This document shows, piece after piece, positions 1-9,911 of a DNA stretch of 56,815 nucleotides. The notes below the pieces were generated by a model. That model did no database searches, was not told the origin of the DNA, and saw only the letters and a list, made by a program, of their open reading frames with translations. How positions within the stretch are numbered: position 1 is the first letter of the stretch; the number at the start of each line of letters is the position of its first letter. The stretch is from NCBI GenBank assembly GCA_903772945.1, contig CAICTM010000607.1, forward strand, positions 1 to 56,815. Direction: 5' to 3'. This DNA comes from Seminavis robusta. Taxonomy: Eukaryota; Bacillariophyta; Bacillariophyceae; Naviculales; Naviculaceae. The position numbers and the translations under genes were made by a program.

Positions 1-341
1 TGGCTGACATGCCACAACAGGAAGGGTGTCGCAGGAGTGTTGTGCCATGCAGGCTCACTCAAGTCTGTGCACGTTTGTATCTTTCAGTCAAGTAGATGCA
101 AGTCTGAGAGAGGTAGCTTGTAGAGATAAACAAACAAAGTAGACTCACAATATCAGAGCGACAGGATTCAACAACAAGCGCGATTTGGTACAGCTGTAGA
201 GGGTGAAAAAGATCCGGGTTTTCTGAAGAGCACCCCTCAAGTGCTTACAGTACTCGTATGCTGCTTGTCTTCCAGCCAAAATCATAGCCGGCAGTGCTTA
301 CATCAGCGTATCAAGACTACTTCTCTTGTGTTCTTCAGACC
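1..341. other. left-edge sequence without a supported gene
   Basis: I see no convincing coding region, RNA or repeat here. It is the presumed 5' flank of the ankyrin-repeat gene that starts at 342. The reading frame used by the ankyrin repeats is open from 241, but residues before about 520 in that frame do not resemble the family, so I do not take it as the start. Confidence 0.4.
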
Positions 342-1764
342 ATGTCAACTCTTCCTCTTGCTAGTTCCACTCGAGTCAGCCCTGCTTCTGCTGCCAATGA
401 TGATGTCTTGTTGTTGGAGCGAAAGGATGTCTGGGTCAACAACATCTTTTCGTTTGTGGGAACAGGGCACTTTGCCTTTGTGGGCGCTGTCAACAAGAAA
501 TTCAATCAGCATTACGAAAGAATACTGTGACAGGGTGAAGGAGGAGGATTACTATGAAACTCATTACAGTGCGGCATTCTGTAACATCTCCTGTGCAAAA
601 TTCTGGCGCGCTTATAGATCACAGAGAACATTCAGTGGACCAGATCACGATGATGTTTGTTATGAAATTGCCCGTGTTGGGTCTATTGCAGTTCTTCAAT
701 GGGCTCATGAGCAAGGGTTCCCATGGGGTGAAGATACCTGTTGGAATGCTGCTCGGCATGGTCATTTGGAAACACTGAAATGGTTGCGTAGGAATGGATG
801 TGAATGGGATGATCAAGTCTGCCTGGATGCTGCTCAAAATGGTCACTTTGAAGTTCTCAAGTGGGCACATGAAAATGGATGCCCTTTGGGAGAGAATACA
901 TGCTGGGGTGCTGCTGCTGGTGGTCACTTTGAAGTTCTCAAATGGGCACATGAAAAAGGAGCCCTTTGGGATAGTATGGTATGCCAAGAGGCTGCCAAAG
1001 AGGGTCACTCTGAAATTCTGAAATGGTTACATCAAAATGGATGCCCTTGGGACGAGGATACATGTGGTGCTGCTGCTGAAAGTGGTCACTTGGAAATTTT
1101 AAAATTGTTGCATGAAAATGGATGCCCTTGGAACGAAGATACATGCTCTAATGCTGCTCTTATTGGACATTTTGAAATGCTGAGGTGGGCACACCAGAAT
1201 GGATGCCCATGGGACAGATTCACATGTGCCAACGCTGCTGAGAAAGGATGTTTCGAAATTATGAAGTGGGCACACCAGAATGGATGCCCCTGGGATGAAA
1301 TTACTTGTTCCAAAGCCGCTGAAGGAGGCCATTTGGAAATTCTCATGTGGGCACATGAGAATGGATGTCCATGGGATGAGTATTCTTGTGCCTATGCTGC
1401 TCAAGTTTGCCATTTGAAGATTTTGCAATGGGCACGCGAGAATGGATGTCCCTGGGATCCAAAAACCTGCTACTTTGCGGCCGGGCAAGGGGGTTTGGAA
1501 ATTCTCAAATGGGCGCACGAGAATGGATGTCCTTGGGATGAATTGACTTGTGCGGAGGCTGCTAAAGGAGGCCATTTAGAGGTTCTGAAATGGGCTAGAG
1601 AGAATGGATGCCCCTGGGACAGTGCCACATGTGAGGCTGCTATAGGATATGGCCATTTAGAAGTGCTGTGGTGGGCACGTGATAATGGATGTCCAGAGAA
1701 CGGGGAGAGCCGGTTCCGGGCCCAACGAGTAGCGGTGGAGAATGACACTGATCAGCAGATGTGA
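342..1764 (+). CDS. ankyrin-repeat protein, one frame change near the N-terminus
   Basis: About twelve and a half consecutive repeats of 27 residues run from about 670 to 1720. The consensus is GHLEILKWAHENGCPWDE followed by a TC..AA pair, the ankyrin-type repeat abundant in diatoms and oomycetes. Such proteins are presumed protein-protein interaction scaffolds; the partner is unknown. The natural start appears to be ATG 342, whose frame gives an N-terminus ending in GTGHFAFVGAVNKKFNQHY, as expected for the family, but that frame stops at 528-530. The next family-like block (YCDRVKEED, then HYSAAFCNISCAKFW) is in the +1 frame. So a single +1 shift lies between about 512 and 530: a real frameshift, a sequence error or, less likely, a 43-bp intron at 527-569. 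The repeats themselves are uninterrupted to the TGA at 1762-1764, so this is either a nearly intact gene or a recent pseudogene. Confidence 0.75.
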
Positions 1765-2755
1765 ATCACCGCCCAAACCTTGGGAAGGAGACAAAGTACG
1801 AGTTTCATCCTCACAAAGTAGACCAACAAGCCTGCTTCGTTTAATCTCAGCGGTAGTGGCGTGCCCTGCTGCCTGGAGGCGATCTAGTGAGGAATGTGTT
1901 TTTCTTTGCGATTATCCCAATATTCTCGACAGGAAGCGACAACGAAGATCACACCATTCTTCTTGCCTTCTTGCAAGGCGTACCGTTGCCTGTTTCTCGT
2001 TCACAAAGAGCTTCAGGCTTCGGATATTTCTCATCGGATTGATGAAACTTATGGCTTTGGTTGTTTCCTAGCAGCCAGGATGATGGGAGCCGGATTGCTG
2101 CTAAGAGGCGTTAGCAGGAAGGTCTTTCATACCTCTGGCCTTCAACTGGAGACTTGGTTGGTATTCCAAAGAACACGGTGAGCACGAGGAATCGACGTGG
2201 TCTGATCTCCCGCAATTCACAAAACGGTGAACTTACCAACATCGTGGATGATGCGGGTGGCAGTTGGCCCTGGCATTCACGGCTTCCAAGCACACAGCAA
2301 CTCCAGCATAATGCCTTCGAACATCCAGCAAGCATCAAGCTCGCCATTCCCGTACAGATGTATGCGGTGGTTGTAACAGGGACATGTGGAAGACCAAGTA
2401 CTCTCCCTTTGACCATCTTCCTGATCTGCATCTTTCTCTTTGCAAGACCATCTTGCGTCACTTGTTAAAACAATCAAGCAAATACAACGTGATTTTCTCG
2501 GAATGATATCCTGTGTGCCATCACCCCGGACATTGAAGACATTGAGCTCCAGGGTACGGTATCCAAAAATCTACGACTGTCACTCCAAATGATGGAAGCA
2601 CACAAAGATCTACATCACGTCCTACCGATACCATTTTTCTCGTAGGCAACGTTCTATTCTTATGGTACAAACAATCTAACCCTTCCGGTACCGGTATATG
2701 TACAACGATTGCTCTTCATCTGCTGCCTTGACTTGTTCATCCACCCAACATTCAT
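1765..2755. other. intergenic, no supported gene
   Basis: About 1 kb between the ankyrin gene and the convergent PRXL2-like gene. Overlapping open frames of about 100 codons occur on both strands near 2111-2468 but show no recognisable domain, no biased composition and no splice-supported extension. I cannot support a gene. Confidence 0.4.
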
Positions 2756-3460
2756 TTACTCATTCATAACCTCCTTGATGGCGGTGCGGATCTCATCAAT
2801 GGGCAGCGGCAAACCGATCTGCTCTTTGTATGCATACTGTAGCTCTCCTTTTCGGTTGAAAACCATGACACCTCCCAAAAGCATGCCTTCTCCCTTTCCA
2901 ATCATATTGCCACGAAGTCCCTTTTTCTCCCAACGTTTCTTGGCCGAGTACCACCGACGCAAGGCTGTCACTACATTCACCTTTCGGTCTCCCAAGGCAC
3001 TGTACACACTCAACTCAGTGTCGCGGTAGAAGGGGAATTGAAAGTAGTTTTTGTACAATGTCAAGAGACCCTCGTCATCCACGTTGATTTCCTTGATGCA
3101 AGCAAAGGCAGCAACCGACTGGTTTGAGAACTCTCCCACTAGCTTTTGTAGGTCGTCACCTTGTTCGTGACACAAAATGCAACCGGGACGCTTTACGACA
3201 AACATCACGGATGCTTGTGCCTTGCGGGAACCGCTCAGGACCTGGCTCCTCAGAGCGGCCTTGTGGGCCTTTTTCAGGCTCACAGTGTGAGACTCCTCGC
3301 GGACCATGTCAAACTTCAGGTCCACTGGAGCCAGCTTGGTCGATTTGTACATTTTCGGGAGCCGCTTGTAAACGTCATCCGGGACGCTACTGGCGGTGCT
3401 GTAGCTACTCGAGTCTTGAAGGTTGACTTGTGTTGGTGTGATGCTCATCGTGATCGTCAT
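2756..3460 (-). CDS. peroxiredoxin-like 2 (FAM213/AhpC-TSA_2-type) thioredoxin-fold protein
   Basis: The protein is about 234 residues from the ATG at 3460. The frame stays open upstream to an ATG at 3571, so a longer N-terminus, perhaps a targeting peptide, is possible; a downstream ATG at 3448 is also usable. The core reads FVVKRPGCILCHEQ, a CxxC redox motif placed as in PRXL2/FAM213 proteins after the first beta strand. It is followed by the family's helix, a Phe-Tyr-rich middle (YFQFPFYRD) and the C-terminal GGVMVFNRKGELQYAYKEQIG strand pair. Known relatives are cytosolic or mitochondrial antioxidant or prostamide-reductase-like proteins that use the CxxC pair. The substrate here is unknown and redox activity is inferred from the motif. 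It appears single-exon. Its 3' end converges on the ankyrin gene. Confidence 0.8.
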   Translation of the reverse strand: MTITMSITPTQVNLQDSSSYSTASSVPDDVYKRLPKMYKSTKLAPVDLKFDMVREESHTVSLKKAHKAALRSQVLSGSRKAQASVMFVVKRPGCILCHEQGDDLQKLVGEFSNQSVAAFACIKEINVDDEGLLTLYKNYFQFPFYRDTELSVYSALGDRKVNVVTALRRWYSAKKRWEKKGLRGNMIGKGEGMLLGGVMVFNRKGELQYAYKEQIGLPLPIDEIRTAIKEVMNE

Positions 3461-4633
3461 TCTCAAATTGGTTTTTCCTTTGTGCTGGGCTCTGATTAAT
3501 TGCTTGCTTGGTGGTTTTGTGAGCCAACAGCAGCGAGGGATGAACTGTTGTGCCCATTCATCACTCATCATTCATCATTCCTTCGGGCTTTGGGAGCTTG
3601 GCTGGACCGAACGAATTCGAGAAAACAGCTCGAGACCGTTTCCTTCGCCGAGCCGAGTTCCACTTTTAGACGCACCAAGTCATCACTAGGTGCAGTCTCT
3701 TTAAGTATCTTCTATCAATTGACACCAAAATGACAGCCAAAATGACACTGGCCAACGTAAGCACCATTATCAAGATCACCACTCACAAAATCTCAGAGAA
3801 TCTTAGAAACTCTGCTGCAGTGCAGACTTGGAAGCTCCGCTCCACAGGCACATCATGAGCAGGTTGATCATGGGCACTCTAACATTCGTCGCCACGGAGG
3901 AGTCGAGTCAGTCCACGTAAGTGCATTAGATCTAGCTGTGAATTTTGCAAGCACAAAACGTTTGCTAGTAACCGTGTCCCAGCGAAATTCTTGGTGGGCC
4001 CAAGCATGGTGTGTGGCTGCTTTCTAGTAAAGTAGAAACCATTCTAGTATCTCCCGCCCCCCCCCCCCAAAAAAAAAAAAAAGCTGTGCCTTCGTCTTTG
4101 GCCATTCTGATCTCTGTGGAAACACTCAGCCTGAGCGCCTGAGCGTTTGCTTGCGCTGTTGGAGAATCCTTTGGTGGAGCACCAACGACAGCGTTGTCGG
4201 AGCGTCCATGGCAGCGTCGTGGGGGCCTTCAACCACAAGATGCAGTAATGGCTGATGCTTCAGCAATACTCCAATGACACCCTTAATTTTAAAAGACACT
4301 CCTAACGACTCTCTGGCCTCTGGCCATACGCTGTACGGTGCTCTTCCAAGAAGATACATGTAAGCTCTGCATTCATTCGGAAAAGATCCGATCTTCGACC
4401 AAATATATTCGAATCATTCGATTCGATTCAAAAAACTATTCGAAAGCTTCGAATTCGTAAAAGGGCAAATCCACACATCTTTTTTAGTAAAGAGGTAACC
4501 ATGAAATAACCAGAGGCAACAAGAAACGAAGCCCGTCTTCACTATCGTAGTCTCAAGCTGTCGTACATCGACTTAAACCTGCCTGAGTCTCTCTAGTCAG
4601 CATCTGCATCAAGCAACAAGTAACAGCATCATC
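3461..4633. other. intergenic between PRXL2-like gene and RPP1
   Basis: Contains a homopolymer junction at about 4056-4082 (a run of C followed by a run of A), which is a likely replication-slippage or assembly weak point. It also has a TTCGA-rich stretch at 4390-4460 with several short self-complementary TTCGAA motifs. The last 100 bases are the presumed promoter and 5' UTR of the ribosomal protein gene. No other gene is supported. Confidence 0.4.
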
Positions 4634-5101
4634 ATGGATAAGCTATCTAAGGACCAAAAGGACGAATACGCAACTGCGTTTGCTATTCTGGCCCTCTATG
4701 ACGGAGGAGTGAGTTTCTCTTTCTGATCTTGACCGTTGTTACGTCCATCCAATGATCTTGCTGATCCATGTTTTTTCGCTTTTCTTCTTTTGTAACAACA
4801 GGCCGAAGTCACCTCTGAACAAATCAACTCTCTCTTGGAAGCCACAGGCAACAAGGAAGTTGAAGCCTTCTACCCAATCATCTTTGCCAACTACCTCGGA
4901 GACAAGCAAAAGCTGGCACAACTCATCGCTTGTCCCGCCGCTGGAGGTGGCGGCGGCGGCGGTGGTGGCGGCGGAGGAGGCGGTGGAGATGCCGCCGAGG
5001 AAGAAAAGGAAGAAGAAAAGGTTGAAGAAGAAGAAATGGATATGGGAGGCGGTATGGATATGTTCGGAGGAGGCGATGGTGGAGACGGCGGAGATTATTA
5101 G
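4634..5101 (+). CDS. RPLP1: 60S acidic ribosomal protein P1 (two exons, 4634-4708 and 4802-5101)
   Basis: Exon 1 encodes MDKLSKDQKDEYATAFAILA and ends at a perfect GTGAGT donor. A 93-bp phase-0 intron (4709-4801) ends in AACAG, and exon 2 continues AEVTSEQINSLLEATG. The spliced protein is 124 residues. It has the four-helix P1 dimerisation domain (residues 1 to about 70), a long Gly hinge (residues 75-91) and an acidic Glu/Lys stretch. P1 and P2 heterodimers form the lateral stalk of the large ribosomal subunit and recruit GTPase translation factors. The C-terminus is unusual: in place of the classical SDDDMGFGLFD it ends in MDMGGGMDMFGGGDGG and a final GDY. The reading frame is preserved through the low-complexity part. 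Confidence 0.93.
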
Positions 5102-5665
5102 ATCCATCATCATTTCTCTTGGGCATACGACTAGTTTATACCATTTTTTTTTCTTACTTCCTTGCTCCAGTTGGGCCTAGATAGTTAGTTAGTTAGTTAG
5201 TTTTGTGGAGAGCTGCATTCGTGTGCATAACTATCACCAAGGTAGCTACAATTTCTTGCATCCCTGCTCGCACATGACATCAGCTTTCGATTGCTCAATC
5301 TACTACATGGCTTCAGCAGTCTCATCAAGTTTCCACCAGGGGAAGCACTCGCCCAGCAAATTGAGGAAGTGGACCACTTCTAGCTGGCGCCTAGCTAGGA
5401 TTAGAGCCTGCATTCACATTCCATGGTGATGACTGACTGTGGCTGACCCCTTGCAACTTGTGAATGTGTAATATAATTGTCACATACCCCAGGATCAAAG
5501 CTCACACCGTGAACGTTGCCCATTCAAGCACTCGAGCACTGCGATTCGGTGGCCGGCTAGCCTGCTAAATTCCGATGTGGGGGTGGGTCCCAAAGCAGAA
5601 GGTCCATAGGCACCATCCTGAAAGGCACCGAGTAGCCAGCAGGCAAACTACCAGAAGCAGCAGCT
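5102..5665. other. 3' flank of RPP1 and intergenic
   Basis: Includes a short TTAG tetranucleotide run at about 5182-5202 directly downstream of the RPP1 stop. No further gene is supported. The end of the region is the 3' flank of the convergent receptor gene on the minus strand. Confidence 0.4.
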
Positions 5666-8323
5666 CTACCCATCGAGTTGAATCGAGGAGGCATCCAGCT
5701 CCATGCTTCGACTGCATTCGGCAGTGATGGCTGCCGGGAACCGAAACTCGGCGTCTTGGAATTCGCGTAGGCGATTCTGAATCAAACAGTTGAGATCGCT
5801 GCTAGCCGATCCCATTCCTAGGGTCAATTGTTGCGCCTGCGGTTGCTGCTGCTGGGAACTGCTGCTAGTGGCGTCCCCCGCTCTCCGATCTAGTTCTGTA
5901 CTAGGTTGTGATGATGTTGAAGGTTGCGGTATTGTCCTCAAACGAGGATCATTCGCCACAGTGTGTTCTTCGCCACGGGCAATACGAGAGAACAGCGGAG
6001 CAAAGTAGATTGCGCAGGACATGACAGACGTCAAACTCAGTACAAGACTGAGGCTGGCGCTGATCACACTGGAGGATCCCCCTTCGAACAGGAACAACAC
6101 CACTTGCAGTACCAGACATAGATCTTGACAGTAGATGAGAAGACCCAATGTCTTTGTTTCTTTGAATTTGTCCACGACTTGTTGAGATAGCACTGCCAAA
6201 ACAGTGGTACATGCCAATACAATGGCTTGCCAGCAGAACGTGGCTAGAACCCAGCCATCCGAGCGGGAAGAACATTGCACGCTGGTCTCCACAAGGGTAC
6301 TTCCGTCATCTTGCTCTCGCCACACTCGTGTTGTCGTTCGCGAGGGTGGATCGTAGGCAGTCCAAATCATCAAATACATAATCACACAAATGGTGAGTGC
6401 CAATTCGACCATAAACAGCTTTAGCGGAGCAATACGAATCACCACGGTAGTCGCCCTCGCCGCCTCAGTATTGTATTTCTCCAACGATTGCGCCGCAATG
6501 CGGTTGATATTGGCCACCTTGATGAGCAACGGAACGTGGACCAGTGTCAACCCCAACGTCAAGAGCCATTGTCCCGACAAGCATCGACGGTCGGTGGGTT
6601 CTTTTCCATACAAGACGGCTGCCATGGTGACAAACCAGAATCCCAACAGGACTTGCCAGACAAAGTGGATTTGGGCATAGACCAATGCCAATCGCGTTCG
6701 ATAGCGGACTGTCAAGATGCCCGTCAGGAGCACCCCCAGGGATGCCAATCCCCCAATGACTTGAGCGGCCACGAGCATATGACTACTACTACTAGTAGTC
6801 GTCCAAGAATCATCCGTGGACTCTTGATGATGTGGAAATCCTTTGGGAACGACAAAGGGTTCCCATTCGTCCCAGTGTGCCTGGACAAAATCACACAGTG
6901 CTTTTCGATTGGTAAACCCTCGCATGGTGGGATCTTCTGCCTCGGCAATCCCCCATTGTTTCAGAAGCGATTTCCACTCGTCCTCGGCAATTCGCAAATT
7001 ACGAATGGCTTGGTAGGCGGGGTTTTGTTGTGGTTCCACCAACAACGAGGTGGAAATGGCCTTAAGCAATTCTCCTTGACAATTGTTGGAATCTGTGGCA
7101 AGACACGTTCTCGCATCTTGTGGTTGTTGTAAGAATGTGACGGGCTGGAACTCGTCTCGAAACGCTTCGAGAAAGGAGTCTGGAGTCCACCATGCCATCA
7201 TGACGTGTGATTGGGTCGCCATGGCAGCCTTCCAAATTTGTTTCATGGATTCTCGGTCATGAGTTGATTGTTGAAGCGAGATGTTGTTGTTGTTCCATGG
7301 TTCTGCTAGTGTGGCGAGTGTATTGTTGTTGCTGTTGCTGTTGCTGCTGTTGTCGTGTGCAATGACATGGCCACTACTTTGATGGACTCCAAAATACCCC
7401 GTGTAGAGTCGACGGACATGGTACAATGCCACTTCTTCGTCATCGCTCGGTGCCCTTTGTGCCACGGCATTGGGTTCTTGGCATTTGCTGGTAGAAATCA
7501 AGTCACAATACATTCCCCACGTGTAGGGTTGTCGAAAGATATCTGCCAATTGCAGTGTAGTGGCTTGCTGCAGACCATAATAGTGGAGTAATGCGGGATG
7601 TGCCTGTGCCGTATGTGTCGGTACATACCATTGCGATTGTCCCCAAATTCCAGTGGCAGTTCCAACTGGATCATGGACAATGGATTGGTTCTGAATGGCT
7701 TGGTAGTAGTTTTCTCGTTGACTGTTCCAAACCTCGGGCAGAACATGGACACGCTCTTTCTCAGAAGTTGCTTGCAAACCTTCCCAATCATACGCCTGAT
7801 CGGCATAGACAAAGGGTGCTGCCGGATGATAAAAGCTAATTGCTGTTGTATCATCCGTGTTATCATTATTATTATTGATACCCACGACGGCGGTTGGAAC
7901 TTGCAGACGTTCGGTGAGAATGATTTGGTAGATCCATGCCATGGCCAACGAGGAGTCCCAATTTCCCGCATGAATTCTGATATGGCATTCCTCGCCTTGA
8001 CAAACAGTGAGACTATGACTGCTATCGCCATCATTATCAAAACAACCTCGACTGGCAAAGGGGCTCGTACAACGCAACGTTGTGGGATCGCAGTACGACC
8101 CGTCTTGCAGAATCTGACGACAAAATGAATCACCCGCCGAGTTACTGGAAGGATCGCACGATAATCGAGCCGGAGCCAAGCCAGTCACTACAGGATGGAT
8201 ACAACAGCATACTAGTAACAGCAGTGATGATGATAGGAGACATACAGGTAGTGCTTGTGGTATGCGTCCCTTCTGTTGTCTTCTTCTGGTCTTCATGGCT
8301 GTACTGTACGGTACTACTTCCAT
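5666..8323 (-). CDS. class C G-protein-coupled receptor with OpuAC-like (glycine-betaine-type) extracellular ligand domain
   Basis: 885 residues without an apparent intron. ATG 8323 is used; Met10 at 8296 is an alternative that puts the signal peptide closer to the N-terminus. Residues 10-48 form a signal peptide (basic start, then a Leu/Val/Cys core). A Cys-rich lead (56-113) precedes a solute-binding domain of about 114-495, with the typical start IRIHAGNWDSSLAMAWIYQ and conserved Trp-rich segments seen in glycine-betaine (OpuAC) binding proteins. Seven hydrophobic spans follow at about 515-540, 545-572, 584-605, 635-656, 690-715, 726-747 and 752-779. The spans look like class C (7tm_3, GABA-B-like) receptors: Cys581 at the head of TM3 and Cys684 in loop 2 can form the usual disulfide, and TM3 ends LGLTLVHVPLLIKVANINRI. 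The cytosolic tail is Ser- and Gln-rich. Role inferred: plasma-membrane receptor for a small zwitterionic or amino-acid-like ligand, signalling through G proteins. The start lies 99 bp from a divergent 5S rRNA gene. Confidence 0.85.
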   Translation of the reverse strand: MEVVPYSTAMKTRRRQQKGRIPQALPVCLLSSSLLLLVCCCIHPVVTGLAPARLSCDPSSNSAGDSFCRQILQDGSYCDPTTLRCTSPFASRGCFDNDGDSSHSLTVCQGEECHIRIHAGNWDSSLAMAWIYQIILTERLQVPTAVVGINNNNDNTDDTTAISFYHPAAPFVYADQAYDWEGLQATSEKERVHVLPEVWNSQRENYYQAIQNQSIVHDPVGTATGIWGQSQWYVPTHTAQAHPALLHYYGLQQATTLQLADIFRQPYTWGMYCDLISTSKCQEPNAVAQRAPSDDEEVALYHVRRLYTGYFGVHQSSGHVIAHDNSSNSNSNNNTLATLAEPWNNNNISLQQSTHDRESMKQIWKAAMATQSHVMMAWWTPDSFLEAFRDEFQPVTFLQQPQDARTCLATDSNNCQGELLKAISTSLLVEPQQNPAYQAIRNLRIAEDEWKSLLKQWGIAEAEDPTMRGFTNRKALCDFVQAHWDEWEPFVVPKGFPHHQESTDDSWTTTSSSSHMLVAAQVIGGLASLGVLLTGILTVRYRTRLALVYAQIHFVWQVLLGFWFVTMAAVLYGKEPTDRRCLSGQWLLTLGLTLVHVPLLIKVANINRIAAQSLEKYNTEAARATTVVIRIAPLKLFMVELALTICVIMYLMIWTAYDPPSRTTTRVWREQDDGSTLVETSVQCSSRSDGWVLATFCWQAIVLACTTVLAVLSQQVVDKFKETKTLGLLIYCQDLCLVLQVVLFLFEGGSSSVISASLSLVLSLTSVMSCAIYFAPLFSRIARGEEHTVANDPRLRTIPQPSTSSQPSTELDRRAGDATSSSSQQQQPQAQQLTLGMGSASSDLNCLIQNRLREFQDAEFRFPAAITAECSRSMELDASSIQLDG

Positions 8324-8421
8324 TTGTTTGCTGCGTTCTTGTGACTTCGAAGCTCCCCTCCTGAGCCAGGGTATGGGGCAATCTATTGAGCTACCTATTG
8401 TTAAGCCTTTGACTCTCTGTC

Positions 8422-8541
8422 AGGAACGACCATACCACGATGACAGCACCGCTTCCCGTCTGCTCAGCGAAGTTAAGCATCGTTGGGCCAGGTTAGTACT
8501 ACGGTGGGGGACCACGTTGGAATCCCTGGTGTTGTTCTTTT
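8422..8541 (+). rRNA. 5S ribosomal RNA, with Pol III T-run terminator
   Basis: About 118 nt matching the universal 5S layout. There is a 9-bp closing helix between 8422-8430 and 8531-8539 (with G-U pairs). The conserved 5' segment ACCATACCAC is present, as is AAGTTAAGCATCGTTGGGCC in the loop A/helix II-III region, which also holds the internal control element. GGTTAGTACT and GGGGGACCAC follow at the expected distance. The transcript end coincides with TTTT at 8538-8541, a minimal Pol III terminator. The gene is single, not in an array and not next to other rRNA genes in this window. It is read away from the GPCR gene that starts at 8323. Confidence 0.93.
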
Positions 8542-9062
8542 GTCTCTAGTCCCTTCCAACTTCCAACAAACAGAAGACCATGGCAACATCTAAAGTCACA
8601 CTGTTATCTGTATTTTACCTCGGCAGTCTTGCTGCCAGAGCCCTGAACCCCTTTAATTGTTTTTCCTGCTACGGTGGTCCCTGCAGGTATAAGGGTAGGG
8701 TTAGAATACAAATAAGTCAGCAAAAACAAAATAAGTATCCTAGCTAGGATGGTGCAAACCAGCTAAAGCTACTTACATCCATCCCAGTAGGGGATCTGCT
8801 TCTACCAGGAAAAACTCTAAAGCCAGTGCAAGCTATATAACTAGTATTCTAGCTAGCTAGGGGTGACTGCTTCTAGCTTGCTATGGGAATCTGCTTCTAG
8901 CTAGGGGGGATTTGCTTCTAGCTAGCTAAGCACAAGTTAAGCACTAGCTAAGCACTAGAGGTATCTGCTTCTACTTAGCTAGCTACAGGGGTATCTGCTT
9001 CTACAATGAAACCTTTCTGCCGAGGTTACACAGCTCCGCTGGCTTAATTAAAGTCAAATGTA
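8542..9062. other. intergenic with dispersed CTGCTTCTA repeats
   Basis: From about 8787 to 9005 the motif ATCTGCTTCTA (variants ACTGCTTCTA and TTTGCTTCTA) recurs six or so times, separated by CTAGCTAG-type stretches and GGGG runs. I see no gene except a possible upstream part of the frame-broken gene that follows. Confidence 0.45.
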
Positions 9063-9911
9063 GGGCATCAGCTCGCGGAATACTTTGGCTTTGCCGACTA
9101 CCAAAGGCTACTGTGTACCTGCCGATCAATGCCAAAAACTTGGAAAAACTATTTGCAGGACCGCGAGATTGTGCAGGTATGGAACAACGGGCAACAAGAA
9201 CAGTTACTAAAGAAACGAATCATTGACTCTATTCGAAAGGGCGAGTATCATATTGCCGAACTAGAAGACGACACTGTGGGGCGACACGACACGTTGGCTG
9301 GACATGGTCGAGTTTCTCATGCCCGGTGAGTACTTTTTTCCCGGTCTAGATGCGGTGGAAGAACCGCACGCGATCATAACATTGGACGACTCTTCATCTT
9401 CCAACAACAACAAGAAGCGACCCCGCATGGCTTGTGCTTCCTCTTTTTGTGACACTACGGAACAAAATCCACGTGGATTCTATGTCTACCAAGTCGGCAC
9501 TATTGTTCTCCATGTATGCGAGGGAATCTTTTATTGGCGTTGCGATTCCTGTGCGACACAGAACTGAAGTCTGAATTGGTGTCGGGGCACGATTTTGGTT
9601 GGTTTTTAGCATGGCAAGATGACAACAACCAAGAGAATTACCTGGTTCATATTTTTACGTTTCAACCGTACCACGAGGTCAAGTTCTTCCTGGTCGGTGG
9701 GCCCGAACATGATACGGTGGATGTCATGAGAGCTTGGAAAGGAGAAGAAGAAGAACAATCTACTACTTTGGAATCATCTAGTAGTAGGCCTTTGGTTCGT
9801 CCTGGGGGCCTGATCGATAGCGATGACGATGATGACGATGACGACCTCGAAATCGTACCAAGAAACAATCCAACGCCAGCGGCTCGCTTGTTTGACGAGG
9901 AAGATGAATGA
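9063..9911 (+). pseudogene. unknown protein gene, apparently broken by two frame changes
   Basis: Three consecutive family-like blocks lie in alternating frames. Frame A (about 9063-9270) reads LAEYFGFADYQRLLCTCRSM then KTWKNYLQDREIV, faintly like an F-box start. Frame B (about 9268-9567) reads LWGDTTRWLDMVEFLMPGEY and continues to a stop at 9565-9567. Frame A again (about 9516-9911) reads VSGHDFGWFLAWQDDN then VHIFTFQPYHEVKFFLVGGP, ending in an acidic Asp/Glu tail and TGA at 9909-9911. The residues look protein-like across both switches (near 9265-9280 and 9540-9560) and there are no good GT-AG pairs there. A decayed gene or sequence errors are both possible. I do not recognise the family, and the F-box idea is weak. 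Confidence 0.35.

Noticed and set aside
527..569. 43-bp intron in the ankyrin gene
   Set aside because: The GT-AG ends restore the frame, but the removed bases encode YCDRVKEED and YYETHYS, which look like the conserved family sequence, and 43 bp is shorter than every other intron seen here.
619..1748. Minus-strand open frames of 68-158 codons across the ankyrin repeats
   Set aside because: They are shadows: the 81-bp period of the plus-strand repeats keeps stops out of the opposite strand and yields His/Pro/Cys-rich repeats without family resemblance.
2111..2468. Overlapping frames of about 100 codons on both strands
   Set aside because: No domain, no splice support and no start context; about what is expected by chance.
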